A stretch of DNA of 64,000 nucleotides from Pycnococcus provasolii (GCA_049487715.1 CP150549.1:620001-684000), one strand, 5' to 3'. Shown: positions 27,823 through 37,894, counted from the first letter of the stretch. Notes: generated by a model from the letters alone, not told the origin. Numbers and translations: made by a program.

Positions 27823-29028
27823 TCATGCTCGCCTCAACACCGTGAGAAGCCTGTAGTCTTCCGCCGGATCTGGATTCGATTCCGGCGCGGAAAGCTCGAA
27901 GTTGCTGTGCATCGCACAAACGCGCAAGCCGGACAGTCTAGCGAGAAGGTCGATTTCCTGCGCGGTGTGCTGGCGCATGGGAACGCACTCTTCAATTCTC
28001 TTAAGAGGTGGCGGCGTGTTGTCGTCATTCGTGAGCGTAAGCGAGACAGTTCGGTTGAGTACCTGAGCGACAGGGTCGAACATGTCACCCGGCTGCCCAT
28101 ACTCGATGAAAAGCATGAGCTTCTTGTCTGCGTCAACGTCGATGTCATCCTTCCCGTATCCAAGCTCAGCCGCGTTCGTTTCCACGTCCCACGCCTCCTG
28201 CGCCTCCGGCCCGACGGCTGCGCCGTCAAAGACGCTTGACGGGTGGTTCGTCTCGATGACGAGCACACCGTTCGGCGAGAGGAGTGCCTCGACTCGGCTG
28301 AAGAAGGCGATGCACGCGTCGTTAGTGATCAGGTGAGCGATCGTACCGAGCATGCAGACGGCGAGGTCGACGGATCCTTCCTTCAGGTTGAGTTCGTTCG
28401 CGTCGAACGACGCCATGTCCCCTTCGAGGACGTTGAGGTTGACGCCGGTTTGTTGTGCTCGCTGCTTGGCATGTGCGCGCATGGCTGCGCACGTGTCCAT
28501 GGCGTGTGCGTCCAGTCCTTGTTTGCTGAGCTGTACGCTGTGCGCCGCCGGTCCACATCCGAACTCGATTGAAGTTTTTGGCTCTTCGTTATTTCCTCCG
28601 TAGTGTTTCGCGGCGTTGATGAGGAATGCGCACTCGAGCGGTATGTCCCTGTAGTCGAACGCCGCCTCGTACAGGTTGGGATACTCGTAGATGGACGATT
28701 CCTCTGAAGAGAACGTCCTGCTTGTACTGCTTTCGGAGGAGTCTGAAGAGGAGGAGAGTGGTACCTCTGATGATGCTGAAGCTGAGGGTGATACTGCTCT
28801 AGTGAGAGTGCTCCTACAACGTGTCGTAAAACCGTAAGCGTGTGAAATGGAATACAAGGATGACCTTTTAAGGCCATATTCATCATCATGTCCATCATCA
28901 TCATGCGGTGACAAGGAGACTGCACCACCACTGGACATGGCCATCATCATGGATGACACTGCAACTGATCCGCCACCATAAACATGAGAGTGATCAGAAG
29001 TTGACGAATTTGTATTCCATGAACGCAT
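27823..29028 (-). CDS. Class I SAM-dependent methyltransferase
   Basis: Protein of 401 residues. Residues 150-300 form a Rossmann-type methyltransferase domain: motif I IEFGCGPAAHSVQLSKQG, an acidic end of strand 2 (AHAMDTCAAM), LEGDMASFD, motif IV VDLAVCMLGTIAHL and the post-motif LLSPNGVLVIETNHP. This pattern matches small-molecule or protein methyltransferases of the Methyltransf_25 type; the substrate is unknown. The N-terminal 130 residues are Ser-rich, possibly a transit peptide or disordered. The start ATG at 29028 is the first in frame. Confidence 0.75.
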   Translation of the reverse strand: MRSWNTNSSTSDHSHVYGGGSVAVSSMMMAMSSGGAVSLSPHDDDGHDDEYGLKRSSLYSISHAYGFTTRCRSTLTRAVSPSASASSEVPLSSSSDSSESSTSRTFSSEESSIYEYPNLYEAAFDYRDIPLECAFLINAAKHYGGNNEEPKTSIEFGCGPAAHSVQLSKQGLDAHAMDTCAAMRAHAKQRAQQTGVNLNVLEGDMASFDANELNLKEGSVDLAVCMLGTIAHLITNDACIAFFSRVEALLSPNGVLVIETNHPSSVFDGAAVGPEAQEAWDVETNAAELGYGKDDIDVDADKKLMLFIEYGQPGDMFDPVAQVLNRTVSLTLTNDDNTPPPLKRIEECVPMRQHTAQEIDLLARLSGLRVCAMHSNFELSAPESNPDPAEDYRLLTVLRRA

Positions 29029-29759
29029 ATGACAATGCTAGCGACGAGCACCTCTGAGCCTGAGGGATGATGAACACGGGACATTTTTAGGATACACGTG
29101 CTGCTGCTCCTCGTCGTCGTCACCACTTCCATTGGCATGTTGGGTCCAAAAACGAAAAGAGAAGAACGGCACGGCAAATGGCGGCGAAGAACCTCGAACC
29201 AAAAAGGGGAATCCGAAACCCCCAACTGCAACGCCGACCAGCAGGAACACACACCAAAAAGGCAAAAAAAAAGGTGTGCAGTGCAAGGAGGTATCCCCAC
29301 GAAGCCGGCCCCTAAGGTAGAAACAGACAGGTGTTCCCTCAGGCCCCCCAGGACGAGAACAAGGCTTTTGAGGTGCCACATCATCGTTCTCGGGCAGTTC
29401 TCGGGACCGGGGAAGTTCCAAGTCCTTTTTCCGCGACGAAAACCCAGTGGGCCCCAAGAAAAGCCGATATCCGCCGGCCCCTCCGTATCATCATCGCATC
29501 GCTTTCGGCGTTTGGATTCGCACTCGGCATTCGCATTATTCGCAATCAACTTCTTTGGGCACACGCAGTCATCTTCGCAGTCATCTTCGTGGTTGCTCTA
29601 TCTTCAGTCCTGAGTCCTGAAGATATTGACGGATAAGCTTTCCGTTTCTTTCTTTCAGCATCAGCATCAGCATCAGCATCATTAGCATCAGCATCAGCAT
29701 CATTAGCATCACACTTCTTCTTTTCTCTCTCTTTGACTTCGACTTGACTTGGCTTGAAT
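29029..29759. other. Intergenic region, divergent starts
   Basis: 730 bp. It contains an (AGCATC)n-type microsatellite at about 29656-29712 with two TTAGCATC interruptions. Frames across 29098-29636 exist on both strands but show no family resemblance. Confidence 0.5.
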
Positions 29760-30806
29760 ATGAATTATATGCAGCAAGCAGCCTCGTCAGCGTCGGGGTC
29801 GACATCCGTCTACAGCATCGATAGCGCACTCACGGCGACGCAATCTCTTTTGAACCAAGCCGTTCGAGAACTCGCTCACATCCAGAACCAACAGTGCACG
29901 TGCCGCTCAGTCAATAACATCACATCTCAGTCGTCGTCGTCCATATCAAACAAACTGTCGTCGAGCGTTTCTATACTGACGTCGTGGATTCTACCACCGG
30001 CACTGCACAACCACATCTTCTCAACGTCCTCTTCAAACTCTTCAAAGCTTGGAGGTGTCGTACTCCTCGTCGTCATAACCACCATTCTCACGCTCACTCT
30101 GTTCGCGATTCTGTTTCCCAAGACGTACAGCTCGATGTATGCAGCACTTGTGGGAAACGGCGACGACAGCGAAACAAGAGAGGCTCTGAGAAACTTCGAA
30201 AAGTACAGGCAAAGGAAAATTGCTGAGCAAGAAGAAAGAGAAGCGAGTCTCGAAGCACGCGCAAAAGCACTCGACGCGAAGGAAAAGGAACTCGAGGCGA
30301 GAGAAGCAAGACTCAGCGCGGAGGAACGCGTCTGTCGGGACCAAGAACTAAGGGCGAGCACCGCCGTTCGACTCAACGTCGGAGGTACGCGTGTCATGAC
30401 GAGCTTGACGACGCTCACTGCTGTGCCCGGTTCCGTCCTGCATGCCATGTTCAGTGGACGACACGTTCTCGCAAGAGACGAGGATGGTGCTGTCTTCTTG
30501 GACCATGAGCCAGATACGTTCGTGGCAATCCTGAACTTCTTGCGATACGGTAAACCGCCGGCAACGCCCGACGCGCTCTTCGACGTGCTCATGGACTACT
30601 TTGGCTTGCGCAATGCAGCGCAGATTGACGAGATTGACGAGGAAGAAGGGAAAGAAGAGTCGAGTGACGACAAAAACAACAACGCCACCTTGGAAGAAAA
30701 GACAACAACAAGTGCCACGACTATGGTAGCTCAGCCTGCAGCTGACATAGACGACACGTCGTCGTCGTCGTCGTCACCTCTTCTGAATCATCCGGGTACA
30801 GGCTAG
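29760..30806 (+). CDS. BTB/POZ (T1, KCTD-type) domain membrane protein
   Basis: Protein of 348 residues. The N-terminal Ser/Gln-rich region is followed by a transmembrane helix (GVVLLVVITTILTLTLFAIL, about residues 98-120), a long charged coiled coil (about 130-198) and a BTB_2 domain (about 200-285): VRLNVGGTRVMTSLTTL, HDxDGAVF-like DEDGAVFLDHEPDTF and ILNFLRYGK. Such domains tetramerise or recruit CUL3. The order helix, coiled coil, BTB with a membrane anchor is uncommon. An acidic and Ser-rich tail closes the protein. The TTG codon 6 bp earlier is not needed as a start. Confidence 0.82.
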   Translation: MNYMQQAASSASGSTSVYSIDSALTATQSLLNQAVRELAHIQNQQCTCRSVNNITSQSSSSISNKLSSSVSILTSWILPPALHNHIFSTSSSNSSKLGGVVLLVVITTILTLTLFAILFPKTYSSMYAALVGNGDDSETREALRNFEKYRQRKIAEQEEREASLEARAKALDAKEKELEAREARLSAEERVCRDQELRASTAVRLNVGGTRVMTSLTTLTAVPGSVLHAMFSGRHVLARDEDGAVFLDHEPDTFVAILNFLRYGKPPATPDALFDVLMDYFGLRNAAQIDEIDEEEGKEESSDDKNNNATLEEKTTTSATTMVAQPAADIDDTSSSSSSPLLNHPGTG

Positions 30807-30878
30807 TTTGTCCCTCCTTTTTTTTTGTGGTAAAATGTTACAGATGACATACATAAAACACAAAATTACACAATAGCT

Positions 30879-33047
30879 TCACTCGCCAAGCTCCAAAATT
30901 CGTATGCGCCCACGCGAATTCGCCGCAAGAAGCGTGGTCGTTTTAGGACGCCAAGCAACTGCGGAGACGAAACGATACCCGCTATGGCTCGTGTCGCTGC
31001 TTCCGGAGAACGAGTGCGTGGCAACAGGCTTCGACAGCGAGCGGTGGTACGTGAACACCGCGTTCGTCTCGCTACCACACGCAAGGAATGACGACGCGTC
31101 GCCCGTGCCGGCAGCCAAGCCGACAAAGTTGCGCTCATTCACGTGACCGGCGAAGCTGCGCACGCACCGACCCGCGGCACCGTCCAAACCCTCCCAGAGC
31201 TTAAGGGCACCGTCGATGCTCGCAGAGACGAGCGCACCACCGCGCGGCGTGTCCTCGCCGGTAAGCCAGCGCACGTACGATACGGCACGCGTGTGACCCC
31301 ACAGCTCCACGAGTGGACGGTTGGCGTGCGCAGCGCGAAGGTCGAAGAGTCGAACGCGGTGGTCAGCGGAGCCCACCGCAAGCACGTTCGGGTCGTTCGG
31401 CTGGAATTCGACGGCGCAGACATTTGCGCGGAGCTCGAGCGTCATTGTGGAGCACGGCTTTCTCACGCTCCACAGCTTGACACGCCCGTCGTCTCCGCCT
31501 GTGGCGAATGACTCCAGACGTCCCTCGCCAGCAAATGCCACGGACCAGAGGCGGCGCACGTGCTCGCATGTGTCACGCAGCAGCACGCCCGTTGACGGGT
31601 CGTACAGGCTCACGACGCCCTCGTAGTCAGCCGATGCCAGTGGCGCGGACTGCGATTCCATACGACACCACGATAGGCAGCTCAGCTTATTCTTCACGTC
31701 AATGCAGAGCTTAGGCTGCGCGCTGTACTCTGCTGCTCCGGCGGAGGCGGCGGCGGCGGAATCGGGCGCCTCGGCGTTGCTGCGCCGTAATCGCTTCGGT
31801 TCGCGTTCCTTGTCGGCTTCGCGGATGCTAGCCAGCTTCGCCGCCTTGGCGGAATCGTGGAAGCGATAGATTCGGATGCAGCGAGCCACGCCAGCGGCTG
31901 CGACGTGATCACCAGCAGCGTCAAACTCGAGGCTGGCGACAATTCGCGCATTGGACGAATCGCGACTATTCGTTGCCAAGCTCGTCGTAACTGAGTCCAC
32001 AGAAGGCACGTCTGCGATGAAGCGCAGCTGTCCCCTGGATGAGAGCGCCTCCACGGCACGCCGAACGACGCCCAGAGCTTCCCCCGGCGCTGGCACATTG
32101 GCGTCGACGTCTGCGGCAGGTGGCGTCGTCGTCTTCAGACCACCTTCAGGACGGTCGCCGTCGGCGCCCACATCAGGCACGGCGACACCAAGATAGGCGA
32201 TAGCAAGCTCGTCGACGTGGTCGAGCGCGCGCTGCGCCGCTGCAGCTTCTTCTTCTTCTTCTTCGTCTTCGTTCATGTTATTCTCGTCGTCGTCGTCGTT
32301 GTCGTCGTCGTTTCCCCCTTTCTCCTTCCACTCCTTTTCGACGTTGACGATGTCCGCGTCTAGAATGGCGAGTTGCTTTGTCGCCCGCTCCATCGCTCGT
32401 TCGTGCGCGGCGTGTCCATTGTTGAGGATGGTCAAAAGCACTTGCGCCCCTCCAGCTCGTTCCTTGCGTGCGAGGTCGTCCGCTGTTTTCGCGAGCGAGC
32501 GAGCGAGCGATCGGCACTGCGCGGCGTTCATTTTGGGTTTTATGTGTCCGCGTGCAGCGTCGTCAATAATTTGCTTCAAGTTTGCGTAGGAAGCTTCTGG
32601 CGTGTCAACGTTGTTATGCTTATTTTTGCCTGGAATGTGCGGTAGAGTCCGAGCGTGTTCATCGAGCAGAGCCCCGAGCGCGGCGTTGGGCGGCAGGATG
32701 GCGTCGGGCGGTATGAACGACCCGCAGAGCGCGCAGTTGTATGCTCGCGCACGCACCGAAGGGGAAGGAGCAGGAGCCGACGAAGTATGAGCAAAATCAC
32801 CAGCACCACCATCCAAATCGCCCCTATGAGCAAAATCACCACCAGCAGGAGCAGCACCAAGAGCACCAGAATCAAGTGACCCCCTCTGTCCTCCAAGTTG
32901 CTGTGAGAGACAAGGTGCACAGAACGTGTGCCCACACGGCACAAGGAGAAGAGGCACGTTTCTCCTGTGCAGATTACTAAAGGAGTCATGGCACAACGAA
33001 CAAACAGTACTACCTGCAGCAGAGAGAGGAGAGATGGACGACGCCAT
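30879..33047 (-). CDS. COP1: COP1-type RING/WD40 E3 ubiquitin ligase
   Basis: Repressor of light signalling that ubiquitinates transcription factors with SPA/DDB1-CUL4. From the ATG at 33047 the protein has 722 residues. RING: CSLCHDSF...CGHTFCAPC...CALC within residues 14-112. Coiled coil: about 200-270. Seven-blade WD40 domain: about 345-722. COP1 signatures include LRANVCAVEFQPND, VGSADHRVRLFDLR, GHTRAVSYVRWL, GHVNERNFVGL, LACGSETNAVFTYH and the terminal FVSAVAWRP...TLLAANSRGRI. The RING has an insertion of about 60 residues between the sixth and seventh metal ligands. Acidic and Asn/Asp tracts lie after the coiled coil. Single exon. Confidence 0.9.
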   Translation of the reverse strand: MASSISPLSAAGSTVCSLCHDSFSNLHRRNVPLLLVPCGHTFCAPCLSQQLGGQRGSLDSGALGAAPAGGDFAHRGDLDGGAGDFAHTSSAPAPSPSVRARAYNCALCGSFIPPDAILPPNAALGALLDEHARTLPHIPGKNKHNNVDTPEASYANLKQIIDDAARGHIKPKMNAAQCRSLARSLAKTADDLARKERAGGAQVLLTILNNGHAAHERAMERATKQLAILDADIVNVEKEWKEKGGNDDDNDDDDENNMNEDEEEEEEAAAAQRALDHVDELAIAYLGVAVPDVGADGDRPEGGLKTTTPPAADVDANVPAPGEALGVVRRAVEALSSRGQLRFIADVPSVDSVTTSLATNSRDSSNARIVASLEFDAAGDHVAAAGVARCIRIYRFHDSAKAAKLASIREADKEREPKRLRRSNAEAPDSAAAASAGAAEYSAQPKLCIDVKNKLSCLSWCRMESQSAPLASADYEGVVSLYDPSTGVLLRDTCEHVRRLWSVAFAGEGRLESFATGGDDGRVKLWSVRKPCSTMTLELRANVCAVEFQPNDPNVLAVGSADHRVRLFDLRAAHANRPLVELWGHTRAVSYVRWLTGEDTPRGGALVSASIDGALKLWEGLDGAAGRCVRSFAGHVNERNFVGLAAGTGDASSFLACGSETNAVFTYHRSLSKPVATHSFSGSSDTSHSGYRFVSAVAWRPKTTTLLAANSRGRIRILELGE

Positions 33048-33922
33048 GGCCACGTGGATACAATGCTGAACCGGCGGCGGAAATGAAACAGAAGTGTGGG
33101 ATCCCCGTCATCCAACCCCGAAACGGTTTTTTCGAAAAGGATTTTGGTGTTTCATTTTGTTTCCCGAGGGGGTTTGCTGCGAGGCCTGCGAGGGAGTCAC
33201 ACACACCTTACACCTTTACCTTGCCAGTTCATCACAGTTGCCAAGTGATGAAGTGATGAAGGGAGTGCACAGGGTAACATAAGTACTACCTTAAGTATTT
33301 TTATGTTACCCCAGGGGAAGGTACAGTACCTGCGTGCCCTTGCATCAGTCTCTCCGATCCTCATCATGAGGCTCATCTCTTCCCTCTCGAACACACGTAC
33401 TATAACTTTAATGCCGGCCACTTGACCAATGGGCCAGTCTCTTCTCCGGACGTGAACTCACTTCATACCCGGGCAGACGCACACAAACACACACACGCAA
33501 GAAGCAAGAAGCAAGAAGCAAGAAGCAAGTCGAAGGCGATTGTTGGTTAATCATGGCTCTTAAGCTGAGGGCTTGCCTGACCGTGTATTCGTGGCGGTGC
33601 TTCTCAGTACAACCTTCTCGTGCTTTGGGGGACTCGGACCGCTGGCGGTGCGTGCAGACACGGTGAGCCCGTGCGCCGACGACGGCACGTTTGACGTTAC
33701 ACCCTTGTATGGAGCGGGGAGCGTGCAACCGCTGCTCGACCAGCGATCGCTCTGGGCTGCCGGCGCGCTGGCTGCACTCTCGCACCTAGGTGAATTGTAT
33801 TAGTAATAAGAAGCCCAATGATTCGTTACTGAGAATATTTTCTTGTAATGTGACTGATGACACCCCCCTCCCCCCTTCTCTCTCTCTCTCTCTCTCTCCG
33901 CTTCTTGTTTGTTGTGTGCAGT
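33048..33922. other. Intergenic region upstream of COP1
   Basis: 875 bp holding a perfect 11-bp hairpin GGGTAACATAA/TTATGTTACCC (33272-33282, 33301-33311), a (GCAAGAA)n minisatellite near 33499-33530 and a CT-rich microsatellite near 33880-33900. An open stretch at about 33570-33803 (+) has coding-like codon use but no start or family. Confidence 0.45.
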
Positions 33923-36145
33923 CTAGTTGGAAAGGTCAACCATATTGTCGAGATCGTAAGACATTGAGTTCGCCGTGAAGGTTATGCTTCCGTTCAGATC
34001 GATCACAGTGCCATCCGGCTTCGTGTACTTGAACGTGATTCCTGGGACGTAGTTGCTGTCATTATAGATCATGAACAAGAAGAAGCCTTCGGGTATACCC
34101 GGAATGGGAGGCAGCGGCCTGCCTATAGCTGTGCGATATTCCGGATTAGAAGGTCGCGCGATGACGCCAACAATTTGGTTTCCATTGTAAGCAGTCAGCT
34201 TTCCTGTCGTCACGTAGCTACCATCGATCTTCACCTTCGCATACAGCGACATGCTAAAGTCGTATGTCTCTGTGCTGAAGTTTGGATCCGATGAACTCAT
34301 CAGTGGGAGCGGTGCACTCGCCTTCCCGTACTCACCATTCGGTGTAAATGTAGAACTCCCTTGCATGATAGGGAGCTTGACTGCGATGCATTCTGTGCAA
34401 GACTCGGGATTGCCCCAGAAGTAAAACGTGATTTTCTTGCCGACGGTGCTATCATGTCCGCCAATGCTGACAAGCGCAACGTGCTGTCCGAAAGGATCTT
34501 TCCTGATATTGTCAGATCCGCCAAGCGGCGTCGTGCCATCATACGCCACGATGGTTCCATCAATCATATCCATCCCGTCGATTTTGATCGTCAGCACAGC
34601 CGTCGCGCTGTTCTTAAACGGCGCCTGGTTGATCGGAAGGGTCGGCTTAGGCACCGCCGGCGCGATGTCGGCCGGTGGCGGGAGAATCACGGTCGGGCTT
34701 GTCACCGCGCGCCACATCGGATTCACGGGATTGAGCGTGCCCATCATCGTGTCGGGGCGGAAAACCTCCCTCTCGTTCAGAATCCATGTGCCATCCGCAT
34801 TCTCAAACCTGAGCTCGATCATCTCGCGATCGGTGTTTCCGTGGATCTCAATGGACCAAATAGGATAGAAGCCGAACCACATGGTCTTCGGCTCGGTCGA
34901 CTCGCCGCGCAGGGTGCCGTCCTCCAAGCTGTAGGCGCTGAACTTTCCTTCCATGATGCGATAGTCGACAGGAAGGCCCAGCGCGAGGAAAGCGACGAGC
35001 GTCATCTTCTTAGAGTACTGGTCAAACGGGGCCGGAGGCTTGCTCTTCAGGACCAGTGGCTTGACGATGTTTCCAGTGCTGTCGTTCGTCTTGAACTTGC
35101 CATCCCAGGCGACGCCGTCCGAGGAAATCTCGAGGTCGTGCTCAGTGCCCGATTCTTCGATGAACTTGAACGACAACGTCTCGCCGGCCGTGTCCGCGTA
35201 GATCGTCATCAGCGCCAAGTAGGGATGGGCCGCAAACGGCGGAACCGCCTGGATCGACCTGTAGCCACGAATTTCGGTACCAGCCATTGCGACGAGAGTT
35301 CCCGACGTCTGCAGCACGCCGTTCACGAACACGGCGGATATGCTCGTATGGGTACTCTCAAAATTTGAAGGGATGAAGAGCTTGAGAGCAGCTGCGGTGG
35401 ATCCGCCCGTGGAGACGCCCGTTGTCACTGTATTTCCTCCTGCCCCAGCCAGCAGCGACCTGCGTCGTCGCGAGGTCGCCTTGGTGACGGTGGCAAGTGT
35501 CGAACCATTCGAGTTGACGATGGTGTACTCGTTCGGTGTCACGACAACCTTGTGTCCAGTGGCGGTGAAGAAGGAAAGTTCGCCAATCTTCTTCTCGTGG
35601 CCGGTGATGGTATACTGGCGCGTCGTCGTGCCCGTCACGAGCGTGAGCGATTTGACAGCTGCAAGGTCCACAGGCTCATTCTTGGTGACGAAGTCGAAAA
35701 TGTCCTCCGTCTTCTCCGCCACGCCAGTCGTCGCGACGACGTCCGGCTTGTTCGCGACGTGCAGTTCGCCGTTGCCTGAGACCTTGGTTTCCTTCGCGCC
35801 GTCCACAATCGCGTACGTGCACCCTGCTATCACACCGGTGAGCACGGCGATGATCGCGAGGAGCATGGCTACGAGCTGCATGAGTCGCTTCGAGGTGTTC
35901 TTCGACTCGCTGTACAACTCCGCCGCGCGCTCGAGCTCGTACATCTCGACGTACCCGTCGCCGTTGGCATCGAATGCCTTCATCTTCTCGCGCGACGATT
36001 CCGGGTACGCGAGCACGGGCATGCCCTTGTCGGTGCACACGGGCAGCTTCTTGAGGTCAATCTCGGCGTCATCGTGGTCACCGAGCGCATACGGCCGGAA
36101 GCTCTTTTTCATGTCGGCCGGCAGGTCGCCCAGCTTCATGCTCAT
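33923..36145 (-). CDS. EF-hand, single-pass membrane protein with repeated beta-rich extracellular domains
   Basis: Protein of 740 residues, family not recognised. The cytosolic N-terminus has one canonical EF-hand loop, DANGDGYVEMYE (about residues 59-70). A transmembrane helix follows (LVAMLLAIIAVLTGVIAGCTYAIV, about 88-112). The outer part begins with a domain ending in TKATSRRRRSLLAG. Then come four divergent copies of a roughly 110-residue beta-rich unit marked by phrases such as VNGVLQTSGTLVAMAG, MEGKFSAYSLEDGTL, IDGMDMIDGTIVAYDG and IDGSYVTTGKLTAYNG, each closing with a GxTxxFxF-like strand. The ATG at 36145 is the first in frame. Probably a Ca2+-responsive surface protein; a ligand cannot be inferred. 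Confidence 0.7.
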   Translation of the reverse strand: MSMKLGDLPADMKKSFRPYALGDHDDAEIDLKKLPVCTDKGMPVLAYPESSREKMKAFDANGDGYVEMYELERAAELYSESKNTSKRLMQLVAMLLAIIAVLTGVIAGCTYAIVDGAKETKVSGNGELHVANKPDVVATTGVAEKTEDIFDFVTKNEPVDLAAVKSLTLVTGTTTRQYTITGHEKKIGELSFFTATGHKVVVTPNEYTIVNSNGSTLATVTKATSRRRRSLLAGAGGNTVTTGVSTGGSTAAALKLFIPSNFESTHTSISAVFVNGVLQTSGTLVAMAGTEIRGYRSIQAVPPFAAHPYLALMTIYADTAGETLSFKFIEESGTEHDLEISSDGVAWDGKFKTNDSTGNIVKPLVLKSKPPAPFDQYSKKMTLVAFLALGLPVDYRIMEGKFSAYSLEDGTLRGESTEPKTMWFGFYPIWSIEIHGNTDREMIELRFENADGTWILNEREVFRPDTMMGTLNPVNPMWRAVTSPTVILPPPADIAPAVPKPTLPINQAPFKNSATAVLTIKIDGMDMIDGTIVAYDGTTPLGGSDNIRKDPFGQHVALVSIGGHDSTVGKKITFYFWGNPESCTECIAVKLPIMQGSSTFTPNGEYGKASAPLPLMSSSDPNFSTETYDFSMSLYAKVKIDGSYVTTGKLTAYNGNQIVGVIARPSNPEYRTAIGRPLPPIPGIPEGFFLFMIYNDSNYVPGITFKYTKPDGTVIDLNGSITFTANSMSYDLDNMVDLSN

Positions 36146-37894
36146 GGTTGCACCTTCAACTCTCCCTTGTTCTTTCGACTTAAGCACCACAATACGAGGC
36201 GAAGCACGACCGTTCTCCTCCGAAGAAGTTGAAGAAGGCTATTGTCGTCGTGGCTTAACCTTATGTTGGTTGCAAGAAGAATGACGAACGAAGGGGCCGC
36301 CGCGTGGGGCACTACCTTTCGCTTTCGCTCCTCACTTTCGTGGACCAAAAGTCCCGTTCAAAAGTCACGTGACTCACCAGATAAAATCTGATCACGTGAC
36401 TCGAGCCGCGGCGATTGGCCAAATTGACACCAATGACCAATGACCACTGGTCAGTGGTCACAACTCAACTCAACTCAACTCAACTCAACAACCATCTTGG
36501 TCCACGTTCCACGGACGACTGGTGAGTGGTGACGACGGACTCCTCGTCTCCTCGACGGACTCCTCTCAGCTCTCCTCTCCGTGAGAGGAGAACGTGCAAG
36601 CTGCAACTCCTGCAAGCTTCCTCATCGCCTTTATTTTACACATCGAATCGCCATGTGCACGGGAAATGAATGCCTTGAATGGGCTTCCCCAGATAGATGC
36701 CTGATGAAATTCCGGCCGGCGTTCATGATGACGAGCGCGAGCGCGAGTGGCGAATGACGAGCGCGCGTGGCGAAGGAATGACGAAGGACGAAGGACGAGC
36801 GTGCACTTGGCTGCTTGGAGAAGAAGGACGAGGCCGACGAGCGTGCACTCCTTCTCTGACGGAACTCGGGACTAACCCCCGTTCGGAACGGGGGACAAAA
36901 TAGACCCCGACTTATTTCTCGTAACGGGACACCAGGGGAGGGGTTCCTCCCAAGTTCCCTCACGAACTTTTGGTCGGTGATTTGGTCGGGGAGGGACCCC
37001 TCCCCGACCTAACCCGACCTGTCTGCCCACCATGCCGGCGCCATGGCGTCGTCGCCGGCGCTAGTCGCGCGCGTAGTGGCGCAGTCTGTGGCGCGCAGTG
37101 GCGTGCCTGGCTGCCTGGCTGACTGTTCAGGTGCACGTGAGCCTCTTGTAAGACTATTGTGTAACATCATCAACAACATCTTGCCGCATCCTTAAGGTCA
37201 CCCACACTCCCTTAAGGTCGCCTTCCCCCTCCATGTTGATGTAATGTGAAAGATGTTGTTACATGTTCTTACATGAGTGTCTCAAACGTTGTCACAGGGC
37301 AGCCGGTAAGCCAGGACAACAGTCAGGCGCCACAGACTGCGCCACTACGCGCGCCACTAGCGCCGGCGACGACGCCATGGCGCCGGCATGGCGAGCAAAC
37401 ATAATTTCCCTCCCCGACCATTTTCCCCGACCATAAAACCACGGAAATGGTCGCAATTCGAAAAAAATAGGTGACAGACCATTTCACCCGACTAGGGGGT
37501 GGTCAGAAAAATCTGACTGCGACTTACATCTACGACCAAAAAAGGGAGTCATACCACCCGTTCGGGGGGGTCAAACTCCCGTTCCGCCCGTTCGGAGGGG
37601 GCAAACGCCCGTCGGGCGCCCGTCGGGTATTTGCCCCCTTTTGAACGGGCGTTTGCCCTTTTCCCCTTCTCTGACAGTCTGAGACGGAAATGGAACTGAA
37701 AGAAAGACGGTCCAGGGTTACGATAGGGTTTTTGGGTACCATCTAGGGTTACAGGATTAGGGTATTAGCGACGCCAACACGCCTTTTTTCCTTCTCACGG
37801 GTCTTTCCCCAAACATGTCAGCAGTGTAAGGCGCCATGGCCATGACGATCATGTTCATGTTCACGTCCCGCCTCTTCATGTTCCAGCTTAGTCG
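36146..37894. promoter_or_regulatory. Large divergent intergenic region rich in palindromes
   Basis: About 1.75 kb between the EF-hand gene and the chitobiase gene. It contains two CACGTG G-boxes (36368-36373 and about 36394-36399), a CAACT pentanucleotide array (about 36464-36490), a 9-bp palindrome at 36876-36894, the fold-back element at about 36969-37435, a Gly/Pro-like GTTCGGGG hairpin cluster at 37556-37650, and TTAGGG-like motifs at 37683-37765. No gene is supported. Confidence 0.55.
36969..37435. mobile_element. Fold-back / MITE-like element with 64-bp arms
   Basis: Bases 37031-37094 and 37327-37390 are inverted copies, 63 of 64 identical. Outside them the arms continue imperfectly as TTGGTCGGTGATTTGGTCGGGGAGGG (from about 36970) and CCTCCCCGACCATTTTCCCC plus GACCA (to about 37433). 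A weaker inner pair, TAACATCATCAACAACATCT and AGATGTTGTTACATG, folds the centre. No coding capacity. No clear target duplication was found, so the exact ends are uncertain. Confidence 0.75.

Noticed and set aside
29098-29613. 171-codon plus-strand frame in the methyltransferase/BTB gap
   Set aside because: Overlaps comparable frames on the opposite strand and in another phase, and shows no family resemblance.
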